The notes beneath the pieces are model-generated. The model ran no database searches, was not told the DNA's origin, and saw nothing but the letters and a program-made list of their open reading frames with translations. 64,000 nt of DNA, taken from Vibrio splendidus (lineage in GTDB: Bacteria > Pseudomonadota > Gammaproteobacteria > Enterobacterales > Vibrionaceae). The DNA lies in NCBI RefSeq assembly GCF_002873455.1, contig NZ_MCUN01000019.1, positions 1 through 64,000 on the forward strand, read 5' to 3'. Numbering within the stretch: position 1 is the first letter of the stretch; every line of letters starts with the position of its first letter. The position numbers and the translations under genes were made by a program. Positions 51,936 through 61,150 of the stretch are shown in pieces.

Positions 51936-53212
51936 AATCACTGTTATTTTCATCGAAGGTGGTTCAATCACTTAACGCCAAAGCTCGAACGTATACAGTG
52001 TGGGATACCAAGAATCCAGCGTTAGGGGTTCGGGTGTATGCGGATGGTCGCCGTTTCTATGTGACTTATTTACCCATTCCTAATAAGACGTTAGCGGCAG
52101 TGGGGCAATTCACCTTAAAGCAAGCCAGAGACCACGTACAAGCTTTGCAGAGCTCTTTTTTAGAAAAAGAGGCAAAACCGATACGGTTAATCCGTTTTGA
52201 TGCGTTAGTGAAAGAAGAGTGGACGGAGACGGTCTTAAAGGAATGGAAACCCAGTACGCAAGCGGGGGCGTTGAGCGCCTTAAGAAAACATTTGTTACCA
52301 GAGTTTGGTCGTTATCCCGTTGGCCGTATTGATTCGTGTCATGTACACCGTTGGTTTGATGAGCTTAGTCAGAGTTACGCAGGGGCTGCAAATCGTAATC
52401 TTGATGTGCTTCGCTCTATCTTCAAATATGCAGTTAAGCAGGGCTACTGCATGAATAACCCTTGTGATGGTATCCAGCAAAACAGAAAAAAGAAGCTCAA
52501 TCGTTTTTTGAGTTTGGATGAGTTGGCACGATTCCATAAGGCATTGATGGTGGTTAGCCAACAAGGAGATATGGAAGCGTGTTGTTGTCAGGTCTTAAAC
52601 TTGATTTTGCTTACAGGTTGTCGTGTTTCGGAGGTAACAGGCTTGAAATGGTCTTTTATTAAAGGCAATGAGTGGTACTTACCAGACAGTAAGACGGGGG
52701 CGAAGGTAGTGTATGTTGGTAAGGAGGCGCAACAACTTCTTTTAGATATCTCAAATCAAGCTTGGTCGAAACATAGTAAGCCCCACGATGATGTTTTTGC
52801 TCCTTTGCGTCGTTTTGTGAGTCGTGCAACTAAGGTCGGGGTGATATGGCAACAGGTGAGAGCTTTAGCGAATATCGAAGATGTCCGTATTCACGACTTG
52901 CGTCATACTTTTGCCAGTTATGCGGTATTAGAAGGGTATCCTATTCCTATGGTGTCGAAGTTATTAGGTCACGCACGCATTTCATCCACGCTTCGTTATA
53001 CACATGTAGATGATGCGCAAGTCTCTGAATCCGCAGAGAGAGTAGGGGACGTTATCACTGAAATAATAACCGTAGAAAGAGAAAGTCATTCTAAGGTTAA
53101 GAAGCGTAAATCCAGAGCTCTTAAAGCCAAGCCAAAACCGAAAGCATCCAACATAGTGACCGACGAGCAGATAAGGGACATTAGAAATGAACTCGATTTT
53201 TTATCTTGGTAA
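51932..53212 (+). CDS. Tyrosine recombinase, P4-like integrase (second of pair)
   Basis: The 426-aa protein starts MKSLLFSSKVVQSLNAKART (GGGGATGCGCTC upstream, four-base overlap with the first integrase). The arm domain has WDTKNPALGVRVYADGRRFYVTYL, the core-binding domain is at about 95-180, and the catalytic residues are in LTGCRVSEVTGLKW, DSKTGAKVVYV, HDLRHTFASYAV and LLGHARISSTLRYTHV. A basic tail of about 60 residues (KVKKRKSRALKAKPKPKAS) is absent from the first. Both have full active sites, so they may act as a heteromer. They probably mobilise or mark the end of an element. Confidence 0.9.
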   Translation: MKSLLFSSKVVQSLNAKARTYTVWDTKNPALGVRVYADGRRFYVTYLPIPNKTLAAVGQFTLKQARDHVQALQSSFLEKEAKPIRLIRFDALVKEEWTETVLKEWKPSTQAGALSALRKHLLPEFGRYPVGRIDSCHVHRWFDELSQSYAGAANRNLDVLRSIFKYAVKQGYCMNNPCDGIQQNRKKKLNRFLSLDELARFHKALMVVSQQGDMEACCCQVLNLILLTGCRVSEVTGLKWSFIKGNEWYLPDSKTGAKVVYVGKEAQQLLLDISNQAWSKHSKPHDDVFAPLRRFVSRATKVGVIWQQVRALANIEDVRIHDLRHTFASYAVLEGYPIPMVSKLLGHARISSTLRYTHVDDAQVSESAERVGDVITEIITVERESHSKVKKRKSRALKAKPKPKASNIVTDEQIRDIRNELDFLSW

Positions 53213-53269
53213 ATAATGAGCGAGTAAACACTATAAGCTGCCTAATTGGTGTTAGGTGGCTTAGGTGTT

Positions 53270-53455
53270 GAAAATTATTTTTGGACAGAAACGTGTCAGC
53301 GAGCTTCCTAAATTAGTGATTTATGAATTACTTCAAGTATTGCAAACCTCCAATCAAGTGGCCGAACTCACTCAGCCACTACAGTCCACTATATTTAGTG
53401 CCATACAAGAAATAGAGAAAGGCTTCTTGAGCCTCTTAAAGCTTTTCTCTATAGG
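53270..53455 (+). repeat. Dispersed repeat, 3' part, between integrases and nupC
   Basis: TTTTTGGACAGAAACGTGTC, CCTAAATTAGTGATTTATGA and GTATTGCAAACCTCCAATCA match the 3' part of the family. In one frame it reads as a 64-codon frame (FGQKRVSELPKLVIYELLQV), with similar residues in other copies. AAAGGCTTCTTGAGCCTCTTAAAG near 53420 may form the nupC terminator. Confidence 0.65.
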
Positions 53456-54721
53456 TTAAAAGGACAAAAACAGACCAGCGATTGTCGCGCTCATTAAGTT
53501 AGATAACGTACCGGCAAGAATGGCATATAAACACAGGCTAGAGATCTCCGAGCGTCTTTCTTTTGCCATACTACCTAGGCCACCTAGCAACATAGCTGCA
53601 GCTGAGAAATTAGCAAAACCACACAGTGCAAAGGTGATGATTGCCGTAGTACGTTCAGATAACGGGTTGTCGATTAGGAATTCAGTAAAATTAACGTAGG
53701 CGACAAATTCATTGAGTACTAATTTTTGACCAATGAACGTTGCCGCACTAAACGCTTCTTCTAGTGGTATACCAATGATCACAGCAAGAGGCGAAAATAG
53801 GTAGCCAAGTATGAGTTCTAATGATAGTTCAGGCAGCCCAACAAATCCGCCGACTAAACCTAGCAGGCCATTTAAAAGGGCAATTAAAGCAATAAATGCT
53901 AAAAGCATACCACCCACATTAATCGCCAAAGCTACCCCATTAGATGCTCCCTCAGCGGCTGCATCAATAACATTGCTTGGCTTGTAAGCTTCTATTGATT
54001 CACTTACCTCACTATTTTTACGGTCAGCGTCCAACTCTTCAGGTTTCTTAGTTTCTGGCAATAAGATCTTGGCAAACAACAAGCCACCAGGCGCTGCCAT
54101 AAATGATGCCGCAATCAGATACTCCATGTTTACGCCCATTGCAGCAAATCCACCTAGTACTGTACCGGCGATAGATGCAAGGCCACCACACATCACCGCG
54201 AATAACTCTGACCGACTAAGTTTATTAATATACGGCGCAATGACAAGAGGTGCCTCAGTTTGACCGACGAAGATATTTGCGGTTGCTGACATCGACTCAA
54301 ATTTACTCGTACCTAGCAATTTCTGAAGGCCTCCTCCAAGGAAACGAATGAATATCTGCATAATGCCAAAATAGTACAAAACGGATACTAGGGCAGAAAA
54401 GAATACAATTACTGGCAATACGCGAATGGCAAAGACGAAGCCGCCGCCACCAAATATTTCAAACATCTTATCACTGGCTAAACCACCAAATAAGAATCCA
54501 ATACCATCAGCAGAATAACCAAGAACAGCATTGATTCCATTTGATACATACTGGAGAAGATCTTTACCTATGGGTACAAACAGAACGAATGCACCGATTA
54601 AAAATTGAATAATAAATGCGCCAAGAACCGTTCTTATATTTATAGATTTTCGGTTCATAGAAAAGGCATAAGCGATACCGAGTAACGCTACCATGCCAAG
54701 TAGACTAAAGAGGATTTGCAT
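53456..54721 (-). CDS. nupC: Concentrative nucleoside transporter NupC
   Basis: The 421-aa inner-membrane CNT-family permease has about ten hydrophobic segments. Signature motifs are GFVFAIRVLPVIVFFSALVSVLYY, VGQTEAPLVIAPY, SELFAVMCGGLASIAGTVLGG and AAPGGLLFAK, followed by ITFALCGFANFSAAAMLLGGLGSM. It imports nucleosides with sodium or protons. It is downstream of ahcY in the same direction with a 63-base gap that contains a terminator-like hairpin, so it may be attenuated. It probably brings in adenosine or inosine. Confidence 0.93.
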   Translation of the reverse strand: MQILFSLLGMVALLGIAYAFSMNRKSINIRTVLGAFIIQFLIGAFVLFVPIGKDLLQYVSNGINAVLGYSADGIGFLFGGLASDKMFEIFGGGGFVFAIRVLPVIVFFSALVSVLYYFGIMQIFIRFLGGGLQKLLGTSKFESMSATANIFVGQTEAPLVIAPYINKLSRSELFAVMCGGLASIAGTVLGGFAAMGVNMEYLIAASFMAAPGGLLFAKILLPETKKPEELDADRKNSEVSESIEAYKPSNVIDAAAEGASNGVALAINVGGMLLAFIALIALLNGLLGLVGGFVGLPELSLELILGYLFSPLAVIIGIPLEEAFSAATFIGQKLVLNEFVAYVNFTEFLIDNPLSERTTAIITFALCGFANFSAAAMLLGGLGSMAKERRSEISSLCLYAILAGTLSNLMSATIAGLFLSF

Positions 54722-54744
54722 AGAAATGTCCTTGTTCTTTCAAA

Positions 54745-54780
54745 TAAAAACGGCAGACCTAAATAGCCTACCGCTCTGTT
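54745..54780 (-). terminator. Hairpin between ahcY and nupC (attenuator-like)
   Basis: On the minus strand CGGTAGGC-tatttag-GTCTGCCG (two wobble pairs) is followed by TTTTTATTT. It may limit nupC transcription from the ahcY promoter. Confidence 0.5.
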
Positions 54781-54784
54781 GGGA

Positions 54785-55993
54785 TTAATGATTGATCCAG
54801 TGCTCACAAGCTAGCTCAGCCACCATCATTTCAATGTCGTATGGTACCGGCTGCGGTATCTTAGAGAGCGATTTAGCATTAAGCGCGATACGCTCAAGAC
54901 TTAGCGTTTGAAGTGCGAGCCCTAAATCCATAATTTCGATTGGGTTACCATCACCGGCAGATAGGTTGACTAAGTTGGCATCAGAGAGGACAAACAACTC
55001 TTTATCTTCACCTTCTATTTGATAGGCTGTTACGTGTGGGCGAATACGATTAATTCCCTGACTCATATCTTTGAGTTCAGACAGATTAATTTCACGTTGG
55101 AAATGACCTGCGTTTGCAATAATTGTCTTATCACGCATGAGCTCGAAGTGCTCTTTACGCAAAACATCATCACGGCCAGTGATAGTCACAACCATGTCAG
55201 CATCAGGCAATGCCTTTTCAAGTGTTGAGGTGTAGAAGCCTTCCATATGCGCTTCAAGCTTCGTGAGCGAGTTACTTTCAACGACTGTGACATGAGCGCC
55301 CATACCACGAAGACGTTGGGCAGTACCAGAGCCACAGTAACCATAGCCGATCACAATCACTTTCTTGCCATGAAGCATCACGTTTGTTGCTCGCATCATG
55401 CCGTCAACGACAGAAGATCCAACGCCAAAGCGATTTTCGATGATACGTTTAGACATGGTGTCGTTAATGATCAACGTTGACCACTTATCAGACTTAAAGT
55501 CTTCACGTAGACGGTTAGCCCCTGTGGTCGTTTCTTCTGTTGCACCTAACAGTGAACTTTGTAGATGCTCAAACTCAGGGTGAGTGAACACAAGCTCATG
55601 TAAATCGGCACCATTATCAGCAATGATGTCTGGATTAAAACTAAGAACATTTTCACAATAGCGAATGTGGTCTTCAAATGACTCATTACGATGAGAAAAT
55701 ACGTGAACGCCGTAATCTTTCACCAGTGCTGCTGCGGTTTCATCTTGGGTTGATCCTGGGGAACCGGTCAAAACTACTTTGGCTCCACCTTTTGTCAAAG
55801 CTTCCATCCATACGCCAGTTTTAGCTTCTACGTGAAGGCAAATACCGATGGTTAATCCCTTAAATGGTTGTTCTTTCTCTAAGCGTTCGATAAGACTTCG
55901 CATAATTGGCATGTGTGCACGCGCCCAGTCAATTCGTTTCGTACCTTCTGGTGCAAGAGTTAGGTCTGCTACGTCATGGGTGATATTCGTCAT
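54785..55993 (-). CDS. ahcY: Adenosylhomocysteinase (S-adenosylhomocysteine hydrolase)
   Basis: The 402-aa NAD-dependent enzyme splits S-adenosylhomocysteine into adenosine and homocysteine. The NAD site is VIVIGYGYCGSGTAQRLRGMGAHVTVVE at about 212-240. Substrate-site residues include IADNGADLHEL, EETTTGANRL, INDTMSKRIIENRFGVGSSVVDGMMRATNVMLHGK and NAGHF. It is shorter than classical enzymes (about 430-470 aa) and somewhat divergent. Many Vibrio use the Pfs/LuxS route instead, so this copy is noteworthy. It is divergent from lysR, with the operator-like site between them, and is followed by nupC. Confidence 0.9.
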   Translation of the reverse strand: MTNITHDVADLTLAPEGTKRIDWARAHMPIMRSLIERLEKEQPFKGLTIGICLHVEAKTGVWMEALTKGGAKVVLTGSPGSTQDETAAALVKDYGVHVFSHRNESFEDHIRYCENVLSFNPDIIADNGADLHELVFTHPEFEHLQSSLLGATEETTTGANRLREDFKSDKWSTLIINDTMSKRIIENRFGVGSSVVDGMMRATNVMLHGKKVIVIGYGYCGSGTAQRLRGMGAHVTVVESNSLTKLEAHMEGFYTSTLEKALPDADMVVTITGRDDVLRKEHFELMRDKTIIANAGHFQREINLSELKDMSQGINRIRPHVTAYQIEGEDKELFVLSDANLVNLSAGDGNPIEIMDLGLALQTLSLERIALNAKSLSKIPQPVPYDIEMMVAELACEHWINH

Positions 55994-56080
55994 TTCAGTA
56001 TCCTTTTGTGGAAATTGGTATGGACACAGAATGAGTGAAATTGAGGTTTAGAAAAACAAAGCTACGTGGAAAGATTGTTC

Positions 56081-56097
56081 TTATAGAGAAACTATAA
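56081..56097. promoter_or_regulatory. LysR-type operator between ahcY and lysR
   Basis: TTATAG-agaaa-CTATAA is a perfect interrupted palindrome of the T-N11-A kind, placed between the divergent genes. Confidence 0.65.
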
Positions 56098-56174
56098 TGT
56101 GAGGTGTGCAAAGGAACTCGTGAGCTCTTTTAGTAGTAATGCATTAGAATAGAATGACTATTAGAGGTACTCCG

Positions 56175-57056
56175 ATGAAAAACCTGAACCTAAACTTGGT
56201 CACTACCTATTACACCGTAGTGAAGCATAATTCGTTCTCACAGGCCGCTGATGAATTGGTACTGTCTAAGTCTGTTGTCAGCAAGCAAATACGCCAGTTA
56301 GAGAATGAGTTGCAATGTACGCTTATTCAGCGAACAACCAGAACATTATCTTTAACAGAACAAGGGCAGTATCTCTATGAACGATACTCAAAGATTCTCG
56401 ATGACATTAAAGAAGCTCATGATGTCATCGACCAACGAAATGACACTCTGAGCGGCTCTTTTAGGATACGCCTGCCAATTGTTCTTGAGCATGATTTGAA
56501 TCTCATGCAAAAGATCAGCTCGTTTACTCAAATTTATCCCAATGTAGAACTGGAGGTCATGTATGGTTATACATTGGATGACCTTGTTTCAGAGGGTATA
56601 GATCTCGCCTTTCATATCGGCGATATGCCCAATAGCAGCTTTCGGTGTAGGAAGATTAAGAGCATCGGCACAAAGGTTGTCGCTTCTAGAGACTACTTAG
56701 AGAAAAATGGGACACCTAATATCCCATCAGACTTAAAAATGCATCGCTGTATGAACTACCGAAGTTGTCTAACAAAGGATAAATGGCGATTTAACTTTGC
56801 AGATGAATCACATGAATTTGTCGAGTTAAACTCAACGATTCGATCGGATTCAGAAGCTATGTTGGTCGAGATGGCCAAAAATGGAGTGGGCATTGCGTGT
56901 GCTTTGGATTTTTTAGTCGGTGATTATCTTGAACAAGAAGAACTGGTGAATATACTCACTGATTATACTTGGTCCACCGAGCTTTATTTTGTTTACCCAA
57001 GTGCGGCGATTACACCCCATAAGGTGCGAACATTTATTGACCACATGTTGAAATGA
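56175..57056 (+). CDS. LysR family transcription regulator
   Basis: The 293-aa protein has an N-terminal winged helix at 3-65 (LVTTYYTVVKHNSFSQAADELVLSKSVVSKQIRQLENEL, TRTLSLTEQGQYLYER) and an effector domain from 90 (FRIRLPIVLEHDLNLM, IDLAFHIGDMPNSSF, KNGVGIACALDFLVGDYL). The start at 56175 was chosen (GAGGTACTCCG). It is divergent from ahcY-nupC and upstream of a nucleotidase gene, so it probably controls the nucleoside/SAH salvage set. Confidence 0.9.
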   Translation: MKNLNLNLVTTYYTVVKHNSFSQAADELVLSKSVVSKQIRQLENELQCTLIQRTTRTLSLTEQGQYLYERYSKILDDIKEAHDVIDQRNDTLSGSFRIRLPIVLEHDLNLMQKISSFTQIYPNVELEVMYGYTLDDLVSEGIDLAFHIGDMPNSSFRCRKIKSIGTKVVASRDYLEKNGTPNIPSDLKMHRCMNYRSCLTKDKWRFNFADESHEFVELNSTIRSDSEAMLVEMAKNGVGIACALDFLVGDYLEQEELVNILTDYTWSTELYFVYPSAAITPHKVRTFIDHMLK

Positions 57057-57195
57057 TAGAGCCTGTCGTGAAATGACAATTCGTTAGGGGAAACAATAGA
57101 GTGATTGGCTTAGCGTAGAATTTTAATCGATCCTATTATTATGACTGCTGACTAGATCATTAAACAATCATTTATTGAACCTAAAGGCGGATAAT

Positions 57196-59073
57196 ATGAA
57201 TAGGTCAGCTATATACAGTGGTTTGCTACTCACTTTTGCAGCAACACACGCAATGAGTGCGGAACATGCGAAACTTCGATTAATCGGTACATCAGACCTC
57301 CATTCTTACATGGATAACTTTGATTATTATGCTAATGAAAGAAGTGAAAAGTATGGGGCTGTTAACCTCATAGCTGAGATAGAGCATTACCGAAACGAAA
57401 GTGACAACTCCGTTCTAGCAGATACAGGTGATTTACTCGTAGGGAATCCGTTTGGTGATTTCATCGGTGGTCAGTGGCTAGCTGGACAAGCTAAAACAAC
57501 ACCTATCATTGATATTCTAAATGAACTTAATTTTGATGTGGCAGCTCCCGGTAACCATGACTTTGATTATGGTTTAGAGTATCTACATCTCAATTACGAC
57601 AAAGCTAACTTTCCAACCGTTCTTTCTAATGTTTACAAATCAGGCTCAGAAACTCCTTATTTCAATCCCTATGTCATCGTTGAGAAGCCTGTAATCACTA
57701 AAGAAGGGACCAATCGTACAGTTAAGATTGGTTATATTGGGGTTGTTCCACCTCAAACCATGGAGTTAAATGCAAAATGGCTTGATGGAAAAGTAGATAT
57801 CGTTGACCCCTTACCGCATGTGAAAAAATGGGCAGCAGAAGCAAAGGCAAATGGTGCTGACATCATCGTTGCTCTTGCTCATTCCGGTATGAAAGACGTT
57901 AAGTATTACGAGGGCATGGAAGATATGACTTGGCATTTAGCACAAGTAGAAGATGTGGATGCGATTCTATTTGGCCATACTCATAAGCCATTTCCAGGAA
58001 AGAAGTATCAATCGACTGAAAACGTTGATAACGAAAAAGGCACGATTTTCGGCAAGCCTGCGGCTCAGCCGGGGAAGTGGGGTGACCACATAGGTATTGT
58101 TGACCTAAGTTTGTCTTATGATGATAATGCCTGGACGATTACCGAAGGCTCCGCTTTTGTTGTCAAGAGCAATGAGCGATCTGAAACAGAGAGCCAACAA
58201 CAAAAGGTGCGTCAATATACTGCGAACTACCACAAACAGATCCTAACAGAGTTTTCACGCCCTCTTGGTAAAGTTAACGTTGAGTTACGTAACGATTTCA
58301 ATTTGCTTGGCAATGACAGTGTTTATCAAATTGTCGGTGACTCAATGATCAGTTTCGTTACAAATAAAAAAATTACTAAACTTCCAATTTTAAGCACCGT
58401 AGCCCCTGCTATTCACCGCAATGACTCTAACTTCTACTTAGGTTTGGAAGCTGGTGAGCTTACGACTCGTGACGTAGGTTCATTGGTTTATTCTTCAGAC
58501 CTAATAGCGAAAGAGATGACAGGAAAAGAGCTTAAAGAGCTACTTGAAATTTCTGCCTCTATGTATGTTGAACCCAATGATGATAGTGGTTTGTTGATTA
58601 AACCAGATCACCTAACGTTTTTGTACTACAACATTTTAGGCATTAAATATAAAATCGATATCACGAAAGCTTCAACGCACAATTCGTTTGGGTTCCCTGT
58701 TGCAGAGGGTGAAGGTCGGATCACGGAGATGACTTATCAAGGCAAGCCGATCAAACACAATGACAAATTCTTATTGGTAGGTAGCAAATATAACCCTTAT
58801 TTTGCACGCGAGTTAAAAGCGAAAAAAGAGTTTCTGAATATTGGCGACCCAAACTCACGTACTGTATTAAAAGAGTACCTGCAGCAGTCTCAAAAAGCAT
58901 TAGACATTAATGTGGAAAATAACGTTACGTTAATTCTTGAACCCAATAAGAGCTACCGATTTCAAGCTAACAATGATAAGTCTAAACTAGCGGATTTTGT
59001 TCAACTTACAAGCATGCACATTAAATGGGAAAAGGAACAAGGTGGCAAAAACGTTTACGTTATTGAGCCTTAG
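57196..59073 (+). CDS. Periplasmic 5'-nucleotidase / cyclic nucleotide phosphodiesterase family
   Basis: The 625-aa protein has a signal peptide (MNRSAIYSGLLLTFAATHAMSA). The calcineurin-like metal centre is built from GTSDLHSYMDNFD, ADTGDLLVGNPFGDF, PGNHDFDYG, LAHSGM and LFGHTHKPFPG. The C-terminal 5'-nucleotidase specificity domain spans about 360-590 (NDSVYQIVGDSM, LGLEAGELTTRDV, GKELKELLE). It frees nucleosides from nucleotides in the periplasm, which NupC could then import. It is closer to the CpdB type (2',3'-cyclic) by domain layout, but the substrate is not certain. The start was chosen at GGCGGATAAT. Confidence 0.88.
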   Translation: MNRSAIYSGLLLTFAATHAMSAEHAKLRLIGTSDLHSYMDNFDYYANERSEKYGAVNLIAEIEHYRNESDNSVLADTGDLLVGNPFGDFIGGQWLAGQAKTTPIIDILNELNFDVAAPGNHDFDYGLEYLHLNYDKANFPTVLSNVYKSGSETPYFNPYVIVEKPVITKEGTNRTVKIGYIGVVPPQTMELNAKWLDGKVDIVDPLPHVKKWAAEAKANGADIIVALAHSGMKDVKYYEGMEDMTWHLAQVEDVDAILFGHTHKPFPGKKYQSTENVDNEKGTIFGKPAAQPGKWGDHIGIVDLSLSYDDNAWTITEGSAFVVKSNERSETESQQQKVRQYTANYHKQILTEFSRPLGKVNVELRNDFNLLGNDSVYQIVGDSMISFVTNKKITKLPILSTVAPAIHRNDSNFYLGLEAGELTTRDVGSLVYSSDLIAKEMTGKELKELLEISASMYVEPNDDSGLLIKPDHLTFLYYNILGIKYKIDITKASTHNSFGFPVAEGEGRITEMTYQGKPIKHNDKFLLVGSKYNPYFARELKAKKEFLNIGDPNSRTVLKEYLQQSQKALDINVENNVTLILEPNKSYRFQANNDKSKLADFVQLTSMHIKWEKEQGGKNVYVIEP

Positions 59074-59112
59074 CCAAACTATAATGAACAACTCACCATA
59101 TGAGTGTAACGT

Positions 59113-59146
59113 ATGTGCCCTATCATCATTGCATGGGCGCTTTTAT
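59113..59146 (+). terminator. Terminator after nucleotidase
   Basis: GTGCCC (59113-59118) can pair with GGGCGC, followed by TTTTATT. Moderate strength. Confidence 0.5.
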
Positions 59147-59309
59147 TGTCTGGGAGACTTCAGAGATGGATGGGCTTAATATCAAATTTGCTTAACCTGC
59201 CCTTACAGAACCATGCTTTACCTATCACTTTACGACAAAGTAGAACTTTCTTGTTAGCTCAGAGTAACGTTTTGAAGTTGGTCGAATGAACGTACTTAGG
59301 CCTTGATGC

Positions 59310-59406
59310 TATCAGGCTTAACTCGTTTTGGGGTAGATCTGTACTAACTGAATTAGCTAGCTGGAAGATGGGAAATCAATCTGGGCTTAAAAATCTAGCC
59401 CAGATT
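59310..59406. repeat. Dispersed repeat relic plus 10-bp inverted repeat
   Basis: TCGTTTTGGGGTAGATCTG matches the start of other family members. AATCTGGGCT (59378-59387) and AGCCCAGATT (59397-59406) form a separate perfect hairpin, perhaps a shared terminator. 59150-59310 has no gene. Confidence 0.5.
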
Positions 59407-59468
59407 AAATCTGATAGGCACCGAGTCAAAAATGGGTAACTGTCAGATCAGGGCTGAATTAGTACACT

Positions 59469-60965
59469 TTAAATGCTTTCAGCAAATTCAGGTTCCTTCG
59501 TCTTAGTTAAATCGGTGATAGCACCAAGCTCGATTGCTTCTTTCAACTCAGCTTGCTTGCGTATGGCTTTAGTTTCATTGAAGTCCTGTGCTACAGCCGT
59601 TTCGATGAACTCAGCATCATCAATATCGAAGTTCTTAACAGCTTTCTTGATGTCAGATAGGTCCACTTGGAAAAACTCTTTACGCCTATTCACCATGTTC
59701 AGACGGTCATTATCGAATACGCGATGCAACTCTTTCTCAAGAGAAGGTGCGTCAGTGGTGTGAATCATGGCGTGGACATCAAAACTGAATGGTACTGAAG
59801 CATCACCCAACTCCTTGACCCGATCCATTGGTTCGAGCCGGCGGGTCATACCAATCTTATAAACATTTTCTCCAAACGAGCCAATATTACTAATAACATA
59901 AACGTGACCTTGCTTGGTTTGCTCTGCCATACTCTGTGCACGTTGATGCTTTTGCTCTGCGGCTTCAAGATCAGACTGTAGCTGTGCGATCTGTTCTTCC
60001 AGTTTACTACGGGCTTCGTCATTCGCTGACTCAAGCTGTTTTCTAGCGGTCACAAGGGCTTTAGAAAAGCGTGCTTCTTCTTTGATGGCTTCTTGTTCCG
60101 CTTTCTTGATCTCAGCTTCAATCTTCGCTTCTTCACGCATTTGAGCCTTAATTTCAGCCTGTTCTTCTTTCTCTGTTTGTTTCTTTTCTTTGTGCTCGTG
60201 AGTCAGGCGAAGTTCCTCAACTTTTAATTGCAAATACTTATTTGAAATGACAATCGTGTTGGACTCATTTAGCTTATTAATTGCTTCAAAAGCTTTATTA
60301 ATTCGCGCTTCCATCTTGACGACATTTTTCCATGTACAGTTGGCGATGGCTGCTTCACATTCGTTGTTGAATGCGCGAGCTGTGAGTCTAATGCCTCGGT
60401 CAGTCATCTTCTTACCTTCGACTTTTGAGTTACCTACCGTCCACTCAGTAGTGCAGTAAATCGCTCCAGAGGCATCCTTCAGGCGAAGAAGGTCTTTTTG
60501 ACGCTCTTTGCACTCGTGGACTTTCTCTTTAAATTGCTCCGCAGTGTCAAAGTCAAAGTGTGGTTCGTAGAAGCCTAGCTCTAGCAACTCAACGTCATCG
60601 TCATAAATACCTATTTTATGGATGAGTGAGTCATATATGCCTTTCTTTTCTTTGTAACTCGACTTGAGTTGCTCAATATCATTTGTGACCTCAAGAAAAA
60701 CTGCATTGGCTTCGTCTTGGCGTAATTTGGATGCTTGATTTCGAACCTCAATCTCTTTATCCACGTTGATGATGCCAGAATATTGCATCTCATAGTCAGC
60801 AAGTGCTTGAGAAGCCTTTTTGGTTTCCTGTTTGGAATCTTCCAGTTCTTGTTTTGTAGATTTAAGTCGAGTAATAAAGATAAAAAGCACTACAGCTAGT
60901 AATGCAGAAATCACTAGAAATGGTAGCGGGGGTAAATTTGCGAATGCTGATTGAGGCATTATCAC
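59469..60965 (-). CDS. Membrane-anchored DUF4041 and GIY-YIG (T5orf172) nuclease, SNIPE-like
   Basis: The 498-aa protein has an N-terminal membrane helix (LPFLVISALLAVVLFIFITRL at about 13-33) and a short coiled coil. The DUF4041 region spans about 95-235 (ELGFYEPHFDFDTAEQFKEKVHECKERQKDLLR, GNSKVEGKKMTDRGIRLTARAFNNECEAAIANCTW). A long charged coiled coil covers 240-350. The C-terminal T5orf172/GIY-YIG domain covers about 352-440 (GHVYVISNIGSFGENVYKIGMTRR, RVKELGDASVPFSFDVHAMI, LEKELHRVF). The same architecture defines SNIPE, a membrane nuclease reported to cut phage DNA as it enters (from memory). It stands alone, so it is self-contained defence if the homology holds. Confidence 0.85.
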   Translation of the reverse strand: MIMPQSAFANLPPLPFLVISALLAVVLFIFITRLKSTKQELEDSKQETKKASQALADYEMQYSGIINVDKEIEVRNQASKLRQDEANAVFLEVTNDIEQLKSSYKEKKGIYDSLIHKIGIYDDDVELLELGFYEPHFDFDTAEQFKEKVHECKERQKDLLRLKDASGAIYCTTEWTVGNSKVEGKKMTDRGIRLTARAFNNECEAAIANCTWKNVVKMEARINKAFEAINKLNESNTIVISNKYLQLKVEELRLTHEHKEKKQTEKEEQAEIKAQMREEAKIEAEIKKAEQEAIKEEARFSKALVTARKQLESANDEARSKLEEQIAQLQSDLEAAEQKHQRAQSMAEQTKQGHVYVISNIGSFGENVYKIGMTRRLEPMDRVKELGDASVPFSFDVHAMIHTTDAPSLEKELHRVFDNDRLNMVNRRKEFFQVDLSDIKKAVKNFDIDDAEFIETAVAQDFNETKAIRKQAELKEAIELGAITDLTKTKEPEFAESI

Positions 60966-61150
60966 TCCTGATTAAAAATTTCAGGTGTAGTTTAACAGAA
61001 TAATTCGGAGGTATTATACCATTGTGTTTTATAAGGTTATTAAAACAAAGGGAAGACAATAGGGTCACATCTTGCGTTTTGCCGCGCATTACTTTTAGTA
61101 TGTCAAAATTAGCTGCCGATCTGGAACGTATTTAGAAGCGAAACAAACAA

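Noticed and set aside
59087..59179. A 31-codon frame after the nucleotidase
   Set aside because: It contains the likely terminator stem and has no ribosome site.
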